Source of the DNA: Algoriphagus pacificus
Lineage (GTDB): Bacteria; Bacteroidota; Bacteroidia; Cytophagales; Cyclobacteriaceae
Reading direction: 5' to 3'
Assembly (NCBI RefSeq): GCF_017254845.1
Contig: NZ_JAFKCU010000001.1
Location: 1,385,048-1,449,047 of the forward strand
DNA length: 64,000 bases
Shown here: one piece after another, positions 53,184-61,156 of the stretch
How the letters are laid out: every line of letters begins with the position of its first letter
Position numbering within the stretch: position 1 is the first letter of the stretch
Notes under the pieces: generated by a model
Databases searched by the model: none
What the model saw: only the letters and a program-made list of their open reading frames with translations
Told to the model about the DNA's origin: nothing
Made by a program: the position numbers and the translations under genes

Positions 53184-54683
53184 ATGTTATCTTTAAATAA
53201 GCCAATTTTATGTATGCTGTATTTCTTACTACAAGCTGATGCCACATTATTTTTTGGGCGTTTTCACTCACTGATTGTTCATCTACCAATAGGTTTTATT
53301 CTATTGGCAGCCATCTTATTTGCACTTTCCTTCGTAAAGAAATTTCATTTCTTAGCAAAATCCCTCCCCTTGGTTTTGAGCTTTAGTGCGATTACAGCAA
53401 TTATTTCTGTGTTCTTTGGTTTCCTTTTGGCAACAGAAGGAGGGTATCCGGATGGTAGTTTTTTCTGGCATAGGTTTATGGGAATTGCAGTGGCACTTCT
53501 TTCTATTCTCTCGATTCTATTGATTTTGGGCTATTTCGATAAAAAGAATAGTGGTAAATCCCTTCAATCAAGAATGGATATACTATTTATCGAGTCAGAA
53601 ATAAAAGGCCAGAAAAAGATGTTAGGACTTATTTTGGGAGCATCAGTTGTCGGTGTTTCCATCACAGGTCACTTAGGTGGAAATCTAACTCATGGCGAAG
53701 GATACCTATTTGCCTATGCTCCTGAGTTTGTCCAAAATATATTTCTCGATGAGGAGCTAGATGCGGATTTGTATGAATTTCCTCAAGATCCAGATTCAAC
53801 TTTGATTTTTGATCATATTATCCAGCCCATTTTAATTCAAAAATGCGCAAGCTGTCATGATGCTGAGACTCAGAAAGGAGGGCTACAGGTAAGTTCTTTG
53901 GAGCACCTCATCAAGGGAGGAGAGACTGGTCCGGCATTGGAGGAAGGCGCACCTGAATCCAGTGAGTTGTACAAACGGGTTACGATGGACCCAAAGAGCA
54001 TGAAATTCATGCCACCAAAGGGGGCTGGACTTTCCTACAATGAAATTACGCTTTTGAAATATTGGATTGAAAATGGGATAAGTAGAGAATTGGCAGTTAC
54101 CAATGAGGAAATACCAGAAGAAGTGAAAGGATATTTAGAAACTGCCTATGGCCTTTCTACCAGAAAAAAATCCCATTATGAGAAGGCACAAGTAGCTGCG
54201 GCACCTGAAGATGTTTTGGATGGAATTAGAAAGCTTGGCTATCGAATTTCTACTCTTTCCGATGAGAATAATTTTTTAGATGTGGTTGCTTTGAAAAAAA
54301 TATCAAAAGAAGATCTGGAAGCATTGTCCCAAATAAAGGAGCAAATTACCTGGCTTGATTTAGGAGAAGCTGGGGTTGAGGATGCTTGGATGGATTTGAT
54401 TGCAAGTTTCCCAAATCTAACCCGACTTCTATTAGATAATAATCCCTTGACAGATAAAGGAGCAGTTTCTTTGGCAAAGCTAGAACATCTTGAAACGATC
54501 AACCTATACAATACTGAAGTGGGGGATTCTACTTTGAATAGCCTGGCCTCGATCCCAAGCCTGCAAAGGGCTTATCTGTGGAAAACAAAAGTATCAAAAG
54601 AATTGGCGGGTAAACTGGCAGAGGAAAACTCCGTACTCAAAGTTGACTTGGGAATTATGGAAGAAGAAAAAGAGTCGAAATAG
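53184..54683 (+). CDS. membrane c-type cytochrome (DUF2231-like helices, PSCyt1 domain, leucine-rich repeats)
   Basis: A 499-aa protein. Four membrane helices at about 25-175 begin with FFGRFHSLIVHLPIGFIL, as in DUF2231-type proteins. A cytochrome c domain follows (about 205-305) with haem site KCASCHD and distal methionine in FMPP. The C-terminal part (about 370-490) has leucine-rich-like units (LTRLLLDNNPLTDKG, LETINLYNTEVGDS, LQRAYLWKTKVSKE). It could pass electrons between membrane quinol and the periplasm. A TATCTTTA box at 53188 would favour the internal start ATG at 53214. Confidence 0.85.
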   Translation: MLSLNKPILCMLYFLLQADATLFFGRFHSLIVHLPIGFILLAAILFALSFVKKFHFLAKSLPLVLSFSAITAIISVFFGFLLATEGGYPDGSFFWHRFMGIAVALLSILSILLILGYFDKKNSGKSLQSRMDILFIESEIKGQKKMLGLILGASVVGVSITGHLGGNLTHGEGYLFAYAPEFVQNIFLDEELDADLYEFPQDPDSTLIFDHIIQPILIQKCASCHDAETQKGGLQVSSLEHLIKGGETGPALEEGAPESSELYKRVTMDPKSMKFMPPKGAGLSYNEITLLKYWIENGISRELAVTNEEIPEEVKGYLETAYGLSTRKKSHYEKAQVAAAPEDVLDGIRKLGYRISTLSDENNFLDVVALKKISKEDLEALSQIKEQITWLDLGEAGVEDAWMDLIASFPNLTRLLLDNNPLTDKGAVSLAKLEHLETINLYNTEVGDSTLNSLASIPSLQRAYLWKTKVSKELAGKLAEENSVLKVDLGIMEEEKESK

Positions 54684-54777
54684 AAAACAGTCCTTCCAAA
54701 GAAACTTCATTTTTTCAATCAAAAACTGATTTTTTCTGCCAAAAAATCCGAATTCTCTTTAAAATCATTCCTTTTTC

Positions 54778-54790
54778 GGTCATAATGACC
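54778..54790. promoter_or_regulatory. palindrome GGTCATAATGACC upstream of clpB
   Basis: Perfect 6-bp arms around one base, extended by TTTC on the left and GAAA on the right if one T is looped out. It lies 119 bp before the clpB start in a 225-bp gap and has no T-run, so it is more like a repressor operator than a terminator. Confidence 0.45.
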
Positions 54791-54908
54791 TGAAAATCTA
54801 CTTGGAGTTGGATTTGCTAGGTAGAGGATGTTGAGCTGAATGTGCAAAGAATCAAAGAAAAAGACAGCAGCCGAACAATCAAATTAGCAACTTAAATAAC
54901 CAACTATA

Positions 54909-57527
54909 ATGGATTTTAAACAATTCACAATCAAATCTCAGGAGGCGATTCAAAAGGCGGTGGAGTTGGCATCGGCTGCAGGTCAGCCGAATATTGAGCC
55001 ATCCCATTTGCTGAAAGGAATCTTCTCCGAGGATGAAAATGTCACCGACTTTTTATTTAAAAAGCTCGGTGCAAATAAGCAGTTGCTTGGCCAGAAACTG
55101 GACGAGCAATTGGACCGTTTGCCAAAAGTAAGTGGCGGCCAACAACCTTATTTGAGCAATTCCTCCAACCAGGTTTTGATCAAAGCCAAAGATTATCTCA
55201 AAACCTTTGGGGATGAGTATGTAGCTATTGAACATTTACTATTAAGCATTTTGGCGGCAGGAGATCCTGCTTCAAAGATTTTGAAAGATCAGGGGATTTC
55301 AGAAAAGCCTTTGATCGAAGCAATTAAAGAACTTAGAAAAGGGAATAAAGTGACCGACCCAAATGCAGAAAGTAAGTATCAGGCTTTAGAGAAATACTCT
55401 AAAAACCTGAACGAAATGGCTAGAAAAGGGAAAATTGATCCTGTGATTGGCCGAGATGAAGAAATTAGGAGAGTACTTCAAATATTAGCTAGAAGGACCA
55501 AAAACAATCCGATCCTTTTGGGTGAACCTGGTGTGGGTAAAACCGCTATTGTAGAAGGGCTTGCACAGCGAATCGTTTCAGGTGATGTTCCTGAAAACCT
55601 AAAATCCAAAACTTTGATCTCCCTGGATATGGGCTTGCTTGTAGCTGGTGCCAAATACAAGGGTGAGTTCGAGGAGCGATTGAAAGCAGTCATCAAAGAG
55701 GTAACGGATGCGGAAGGTGAAATCATTTTATTTATCGATGAGATCCATACATTGATCGGAGCCGGTGGTGGAGGTGAAGGTGCTATGGATGCTGCCAACT
55801 TGTTGAAGCCTGCTTTGGCAAGAGGTGAATTGCATGCGATCGGTGCAACTACCCTGAAAGAATACCAAAAGTATATCGAAAAAGATAAGGCTTTGGAAAG
55901 AAGATTCCAAGCTGTAATTGTTGACGAACCAGATGCTGCTGATGCGATTTCAATCTTGAGAGGTATCAAAGATAAATATGAATTGCACCATGGTGTAAGG
56001 ATCAAAGACGATGCTGTCATAGCAGCGGTGGAGCTTTCCCAGAGATATATTTCTGATCGTTTCCTTCCGGATAAAGCCATTGACTTGATGGACGAAGCAG
56101 CGGCGAAATTGAGGATGGAAATTGATTCTTTGCCTCAGGAACTCGATGAATTGAATCGAAGAATCATGCAGCTTGAAATCGAGCGTGAAGCGATCAGAAG
56201 GGAAAAGAATAAAGACAAAGAAACTGTTCTTAGCAAGGAACTGGCCGAGCTGGCTGAGAAGCGAGATAGCGTCAAAGCCAAATGGGAAAGCGAAAAAGCG
56301 GTGATTACAGGGATCCAACGAGAGAAGGAGCGAATCGATAATTACAAGCTGGAAGCTGAACAAGCGGAGCGAGCTGGAGACTTCGGAAAAGTTGCCGAAA
56401 TCAGATACGGTAAAATCGGAGAAGCAGAGCAAAAACTGGAATCTTTCAAAAAGCAATTGGGAGAGATGCAAGCAGGCTCTCCATTGTTAAAAGAGGAAGT
56501 AGATCAAGAAGATATAGCAGCTGTGGTTTCCAAGTGGACGGGAATTCCACTTTCCAAAATGATCCAATCTGAGCGTGAGAAGTTATTGCACTTAGAAGAA
56601 GAATTAGGGAAGCGTGTAGCCGGCCAGAAAGAAGCGATAACTGCACTATCAGATGCAGTAAGAAGAAGCCGTGCCGGTTTGCAGGATCCCAAGCGTCCGA
56701 TTGGTAGCTTTATCTTTATGGGTACTACAGGTGTCGGAAAGACAGAATTGGCGAAAGCTTTGGCAGAATACCTCTTCAACGATGAGAATGCAATGGTGCG
56801 AATTGACATGTCTGAATATCAGGAAAGACATGCGGTCAGCAGATTGGTAGGAGCGCCTCCGGGATACGTTGGCTACGATGAAGGTGGACAATTGACTGAA
56901 TCAGTGCGAAGAAAACCTTATTCCGTAGTCTTGTTGGATGAGATTGAAAAAGCCCATCCTGATGTATTTAACATCTTACTCCAAGTTTTGGATGATGGTC
57001 GATTGACGGACAACAAAGGAAGAGTTGCAAGTTTCAAGAATACGATCATCATCTTGACAACCAATATTGGTTCTACTTTGATTCAAGAGCGATTTGCAGA
57101 AATCGAAGAATGGAACAAAGAGGAAATCATGGATAAAACCAAAACAGAAGCCTTTGATTTATTGAAGCAATCTGTTCGTCCAGAATTCCTAAATAGGATC
57201 GATGAGGTGATCATGTTTGAACCATTGAACAAGCAGATAATCCGTAAGATTGTGGATATCCAATGGAGAGAAATCCAGCATCGATTGTCCGAAGCAAACA
57301 TAGAAATCGAGGCAACCAAGGAAGTCTTGGATTACCTTGGAGAAGTTGGTTTCGATCCAAACTTTGGAGCAAGACCGCTGAAGAGAACCATGCAGCGATT
57401 GATCTTGAATGAGCTGTCTAAGCAGATCCTTGCAGGATATATTAAAAACGATTCTGCAGTTTTAGTGGATTTGGATGCGGACAAGCAGGTTTACTTCAAG
57501 AATATAGATGCCCCCGTGGAAGTGTAA
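54909..57527 (+). CDS. clpB: ATP-dependent chaperone ClpB
   Basis: An 872-aa Hsp100 disaggregase that works with DnaK. Domains: Clp N-terminal repeats (1-145), NBD1 with Walker A GEPGVGKT near 205 and FIDEIHTL, the coiled-coil M-domain (about 400-525) rich in E/K/R, and NBD2 with TTGVGKTE near 605, followed by the D2-small domain. The M-domain and lack of a ClpP-binding tripeptide loop fit ClpB rather than ClpA/C. It is monocistronic, with a palindrome upstream and a terminator 19 bp after the stop. Confidence 0.97.
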   Translation: MDFKQFTIKSQEAIQKAVELASAAGQPNIEPSHLLKGIFSEDENVTDFLFKKLGANKQLLGQKLDEQLDRLPKVSGGQQPYLSNSSNQVLIKAKDYLKTFGDEYVAIEHLLLSILAAGDPASKILKDQGISEKPLIEAIKELRKGNKVTDPNAESKYQALEKYSKNLNEMARKGKIDPVIGRDEEIRRVLQILARRTKNNPILLGEPGVGKTAIVEGLAQRIVSGDVPENLKSKTLISLDMGLLVAGAKYKGEFEERLKAVIKEVTDAEGEIILFIDEIHTLIGAGGGGEGAMDAANLLKPALARGELHAIGATTLKEYQKYIEKDKALERRFQAVIVDEPDAADAISILRGIKDKYELHHGVRIKDDAVIAAVELSQRYISDRFLPDKAIDLMDEAAAKLRMEIDSLPQELDELNRRIMQLEIEREAIRREKNKDKETVLSKELAELAEKRDSVKAKWESEKAVITGIQREKERIDNYKLEAEQAERAGDFGKVAEIRYGKIGEAEQKLESFKKQLGEMQAGSPLLKEEVDQEDIAAVVSKWTGIPLSKMIQSEREKLLHLEEELGKRVAGQKEAITALSDAVRRSRAGLQDPKRPIGSFIFMGTTGVGKTELAKALAEYLFNDENAMVRIDMSEYQERHAVSRLVGAPPGYVGYDEGGQLTESVRRKPYSVVLLDEIEKAHPDVFNILLQVLDDGRLTDNKGRVASFKNTIIILTTNIGSTLIQERFAEIEEWNKEEIMDKTKTEAFDLLKQSVRPEFLNRIDEVIMFEPLNKQIIRKIVDIQWREIQHRLSEANIEIEATKEVLDYLGEVGFDPNFGARPLKRTMQRLILNELSKQILAGYIKNDSAVLVDLDADKQVYFKNIDAPVEV

Positions 57528-57546
57528 AAAGTGATAATTCGGTTAT

Positions 57547-57581
57547 AACCCTCGGAGAGTTTAGGCTTCGAGGGTTTTTTT
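57547..57581 (+). terminator. rho-independent terminator of clpB
   Basis: AACCCTCG (57547-57554) pairs with CGAGGGTT (57569-57576) across a 14-base loop, with a T-run to 57581. Confidence 0.85.
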
Positions 57582-57684
57582 ATACAAGAATTTTACAGCA
57601 GGGGTCACTGAGGATTTCGCAAAGGACACTATGATCGTTAACTCCGCCTTTTGAATTGAAAAGTTAAATTGATTATCTTCTGCT

Positions 57685-57846
57685 ATGTTCGAACACTTCT
57701 TTCAATGCCCTTATTGCCTAGCCGAAATCACCATGTTGATAGATCCTTCGATTACTTCTCAGAAGTACATCGAAGATTGCGAAGTCTGTTGCAACCCTAT
57801 TGAAGTTGAAATGGCTTTAGAAGAAAATGAGATTGTTTCTTTTTAA
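57685..57846 (+). CDS. CPXCG motif-containing cysteine-rich protein
   Basis: A 53-aa protein from ATG 57685 to TAA 57844-57846. It opens MFEHFFQCPYCLAEI and has a second pair CEVCC followed by NPIEVEM, giving a CxxC-x(n)-CxxC zinc ribbon. This is the CPxCG family, small proteins widespread in Proteobacteria and Bacteroidota with no known function. It is short enough to be missed by length cut-offs. It follows the clpB terminator and converges with the gene at 57869. Confidence 0.88.
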   Translation: MFEHFFQCPYCLAEITMLIDPSITSQKYIEDCEVCCNPIEVEMALEENEIVSF

Positions 57847-57868
57847 GCGAGATCAATCGAACAATAGA

Positions 57869-58273
57869 CTATTTTACTTCTTTTTCTAAAATGATCTTAC
57901 CAAGGTCTTTGGGTAACTTTTTTGTGTTTACCAATACTTCTTTGGACTCATAATCAATAAAGGAGATTTTTAGAGCTAGGCTTTCCTCTTCAAAGTACTT
58001 TAAATTCAAAGAGAAATTCCCTTCAGTGTCTGTTATTGTTCCAGTATCTGTGTCTTTGATTAAAATGACTGCTCCCGGAATTGGCTTCTTTTCCTGAGAG
58101 AGTACCAATCCTTTTACAGTTTTTTCAGCGGTTGATTGTTCTCTTTCAGGAGCAGCTGTAAGCTTCGTAATAGAAAAAATTATCCCAGTAAAGAATAGAA
58201 TCAAAATGGATAAAACTCCAAACTTGATCTCTCTTAGTTTGGTTTTTGGGGAGTTTATTGTTGTCTTTTTCAT
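57869..58273 (-). CDS. small carboxypeptidase-regulatory-like protein with one membrane segment
   Basis: A 134-aa protein with a basic N-terminus, a hydrophobic segment (FGVLSILILFFTGIIFSI, about 19-36) and then a single Ig-like carboxypeptidase-regulatory domain (about 50-130, VKGLVLSQEKKPIPGAVILI, TDTEGNFSLNL). Its end, KLPKDLGKIILE, resembles DLPKSYGQIKLA in the protein at 60694, so the two are paralogues on either side of the DPP IV gene. No enzyme is fused; a structural or anchoring role is inferred. Confidence 0.78.
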   Translation of the reverse strand: MKKTTINSPKTKLREIKFGVLSILILFFTGIIFSITKLTAAPEREQSTAEKTVKGLVLSQEKKPIPGAVILIKDTDTGTITDTEGNFSLNLKYFEEESLALKISFIDYESKEVLVNTKKLPKDLGKIILEKEVK

Positions 58274-58336
58274 AGATCTACTAAAATTTAATAGAAAGAA
58301 AAAGAATATAGTTTAAAACTCCTAATTATTTGGTAA

Positions 58337-60565
58337 TTAATTCACTGGGGTGTGCTCCATTAAATAATTTGTGAGCAAAGTATACAAATGAAGACTTGTT
58401 CCTTCTCCTTCCCTGATTCCATGTGACCTATTAGGATAAGGCATGATCTGGAACTGCTTGTTGTGTTTGATCAGTTCATTGATTAGCATTTCTGCACTTT
58501 GATAATGAACGTTATCATCTCCGGTTCCATGGACTACCAATAGGTTTCCCTCAAGATTTTTGGCATAAGTGATAGGTGAGCCTTCAATAAAATCTTCCAG
58601 ATTTTCCTGTGGCAACCCCATGTACCGCTCTTGATAGATATTGTCATAAATCAACTGGTTTGATACAGATGCGACAGACATACCAGTTTGATAGACTTCT
58701 GGGAATTTAAACATCAGGTTTAAGGTCATGGAACCACCACCGCTCCAGCCCCAAACTGCCACTCGGCTTTCGTCCAAGTAGGGGAGCTTTAGCATTTCCT
58801 TGGCTGCCAATCCCTGATCTTTAGCATTTACTTTTCCGATATTTCTGTAAATGATTTTTCTCCAAGCGCTTCCTTTCAAAGTAGGAGTGCCTCGATTATC
58901 CATGTCGATGATGAAATAACCTTTTTGCGCCAGCATGATGTTGAATAATCCCACCTGAGTATCTGTCGCAACAGTGCTCCACGGTTCACCATAGACATGG
59001 AAAAGCACAGGGTATTTCTTTGTCTCATCAAAATCCACAGGATAAATCACTCGTGCATCCATTGTCACTCCTTCGGATGTAGTGACGGTGGTAAATTTGA
59101 TGTCTGGCGTTTTAAGAGAGGCTAGTTTGGCTTTGTATGCCTTGTTCTCAACAAGATTTTTTAAAACCTCATGCTTTGGCAAAGAGACCAATCTTGTCGT
59201 CAAAGGATCAGAAGTACTTTGATGATTATGTACAGCTACCTCACCATTTGGAGCGATGTCGTAGGTATTTACTCCTGCGAAAGCTTCTGGAGTCACTCTT
59301 CGTAGCTTTCCTTTACCTGCTAAATCAATCGCGTATAAGTAGCGCTGAGTTGGGTTTTCAGGAGAGGCTATGAAAAATACTTCTTTATCAGAAAGTCCTC
59401 CAAAAGAAGCAACATCGTATTCTCCAGGAGTTAGTAAGGTTTTGTTTCCTGTTGCAATTTCAATTTTGTAAAGATGTCTCCAGCCGTCATTTTCAGTCAT
59501 TCGTAAAAAAGCTTTGCCATCATCAACTAGCGGTAAACTATTGTCACTCCAGCCGTATCGAGACAAATCTGGATAAGCTAAGTCAACCCAAGTTTCTTCT
59601 GTTTCCACATAAACCTTTTTCAAATCGGCATTAGATGGCTGATAAGTCCAGATTGTCAATTGGTTTTGCTTTCGGTTCATCTGCTGAATCAGCAATAAAT
59701 CTTCATTGATCCACTGCATGCCTGGGAGATAATTTTCTTTTTCCCCTCCTGGAATCGGAATCCACATGGTTTTTTGGGAACCCATATCAATCAACCCGAT
59801 TTTGGCACCTGCAGGCTCTTCTCCGACTTTTGGATATTGAAGTGGGATAGGCTTGGAATAGACCGAGTCGGTGTTATTGATCATGTAAAAAGTGCCGATT
59901 TTGGAAGCGTCGATCTGCCAATAAGAAATGAATTTGGCATCTGGGCTCCATGCAAATCCATCCCGTTTACCGAACTCCTCTTCATAAGCCCAATCAAATG
60001 TTCCATTGATGATTTTATCGGTACCATCCGTGGTTAATTGAGTGACTTTTCCGGTTTCGAAATCCTCCAGATATAAATTAAACTTCTGCACATAAGCCAC
60101 TTTTGAATTGTCAGAGGAGAACTTAGCAAACATCAGGGAAGAGGGTTCAAATTGAGCACCTAATCTCTTTAGAAGCTTTTCATTTAAATCATATACATAA
60201 TAATCCCCTTTGGTATTGGATCTCCAAACCCTGCTGGAATTAGTGAAAATCAAGACCTTGCTCCCATCTTCGGAAAGTGTAAAGGATTCTATGTTAATGC
60301 GATCTCCATTGACAATTAATCCCGGCACATATACTGACTTTTCAAGAGTTTTGCTGTCCCAACGGGTCAATCCATTTCCATTTTCTACGGTCACATAGGC
60401 TGCCCCATCTTCAATCCATTGGATCGGCTGAAGCCTTTCTTGGCTGAATTCATTGGAAGCATAGATTCTTTCAAGTGTCAGCAAATCCGAAGATTGTGCC
60501 TGAAGGTTTTGAGCGGAAAAGGAGAAAAGAATTCCTAGAAAAAGAAGTTGCTTTGGAAATCGCAT
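58337..60565 (-). CDS. dipeptidyl-peptidase IV family serine peptidase (S9B)
   Basis: A 742-aa exported peptidase (signal ending AQNLQAQ). An eight-bladed propeller (about 30-490) contains the DPP IV anchor motif FDWAYEEEFGKRDGFAWSPD with the glutamates that bind the substrate amino group. The catalytic domain has the nucleophile S608 in GWSGGG, aspartate 683/684 in HGTGDDNVHY and H715 in NRSHGI. It removes X-Pro or X-Ala dipeptides in the periplasm or at the surface. It lies between two small regulatory-like proteins on the same strand. Confidence 0.94.
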   Translation of the reverse strand: MRFPKQLLFLGILFSFSAQNLQAQSSDLLTLERIYASNEFSQERLQPIQWIEDGAAYVTVENGNGLTRWDSKTLEKSVYVPGLIVNGDRINIESFTLSEDGSKVLIFTNSSRVWRSNTKGDYYVYDLNEKLLKRLGAQFEPSSLMFAKFSSDNSKVAYVQKFNLYLEDFETGKVTQLTTDGTDKIINGTFDWAYEEEFGKRDGFAWSPDAKFISYWQIDASKIGTFYMINNTDSVYSKPIPLQYPKVGEEPAGAKIGLIDMGSQKTMWIPIPGGEKENYLPGMQWINEDLLLIQQMNRKQNQLTIWTYQPSNADLKKVYVETEETWVDLAYPDLSRYGWSDNSLPLVDDGKAFLRMTENDGWRHLYKIEIATGNKTLLTPGEYDVASFGGLSDKEVFFIASPENPTQRYLYAIDLAGKGKLRRVTPEAFAGVNTYDIAPNGEVAVHNHQSTSDPLTTRLVSLPKHEVLKNLVENKAYKAKLASLKTPDIKFTTVTTSEGVTMDARVIYPVDFDETKKYPVLFHVYGEPWSTVATDTQVGLFNIMLAQKGYFIIDMDNRGTPTLKGSAWRKIIYRNIGKVNAKDQGLAAKEMLKLPYLDESRVAVWGWSGGGSMTLNLMFKFPEVYQTGMSVASVSNQLIYDNIYQERYMGLPQENLEDFIEGSPITYAKNLEGNLLVVHGTGDDNVHYQSAEMLINELIKHNKQFQIMPYPNRSHGIREGEGTSLHLYTLLTNYLMEHTPVN

Positions 60566-60642
60566 GGCGTTATATGGGGATTTAGATCCTTAAAAATAAA
60601 AGAATATCCCAAGACTTCTCAGTTTAGGTTAATCCAAAAGAA

Positions 60643-60665
60643 AAACAGGTCAATTTGACCTGTTT
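60643..60665 (-). terminator. near-palindromic terminator after the gene at 60694
   Basis: AAACAGGTCAA (60643-60653) and TTGACCTGTTT (60655-60665) form an 11-bp perfect stem around one base. On the minus strand it is followed by TTCTTTT, and it lies 28 bp past the stop at 60694. It could equally be read by converging transcripts. Confidence 0.8.
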
Positions 60666-60693
60666 AATAGAATAAGTTTGAAATATTTCTCTG

Positions 60694-61068
60694 TTATTCT
60701 TCGAAAGCTGCGTCTGCCAGTTTTATCTGCCCATAGGACTTTGGTAAATCCTTTAGAACCACTTCCATTGTTTTTCCGGCATGTTCCCAATGGCTAAAAA
60801 CCAAGGTCACTTTCTCTTCTGTAAATTGGCTGAGATCCAATTCAAAAAAACCATTCTCATCGGACACGATACCTTTGGTTGTTCCGTCCACTATGACGGC
60901 TACCCCTATAATAGGAGTACCGTTTTTTGTTACAAACTGAGCTCTGACAATGGGTTTTGAAGGTGGTTTAATATGTTTTACTTGTTGTGCACTGACCTCA
61001 TGTGTTAATGCGAAGACTAAAAACGCACTAAAAATCAGGAATAAGCGAAAGAAAATGGGAAGATTCAT
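60694..61068 (-). CDS. small exported carboxypeptidase-regulatory-like protein
   Basis: A 124-aa protein with signal peptide (MNLPIFFRLFLIFSAFLVFALTHEVSAQ) and one Ig-like regulatory domain (about 40-118, VRAQFVTKNGTPIIGVAVIVDG, GIVSDENGFFELDLS). Its C-terminal DLPKSYGQIKLAD is related to the protein at 57869. The ending differs from TonB receptors, which start with the same domain, and no plug follows. A periplasmic structural role is inferred. A near-palindromic terminator follows. Confidence 0.78.
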   Translation of the reverse strand: MNLPIFFRLFLIFSAFLVFALTHEVSAQQVKHIKPPSKPIVRAQFVTKNGTPIIGVAVIVDGTTKGIVSDENGFFELDLSQFTEEKVTLVFSHWEHAGKTMEVVLKDLPKSYGQIKLADAAFEE

Positions 61069-61156
61069 CTGAAAGGAATTTAGAAACTAAAAAAGATTTA
61101 GTATCAATTAACTAATTCTGCCTCAGAAAATCAATTTTCTATATAGGATTTAAAGA

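Noticed and set aside
55478-56080. 200-aa minus-strand open frame inside clpB
   Set aside because: It is antisense to conserved ClpB motifs and serine/proline-rich in the way typical of shadow frames; no domain is recognisable.
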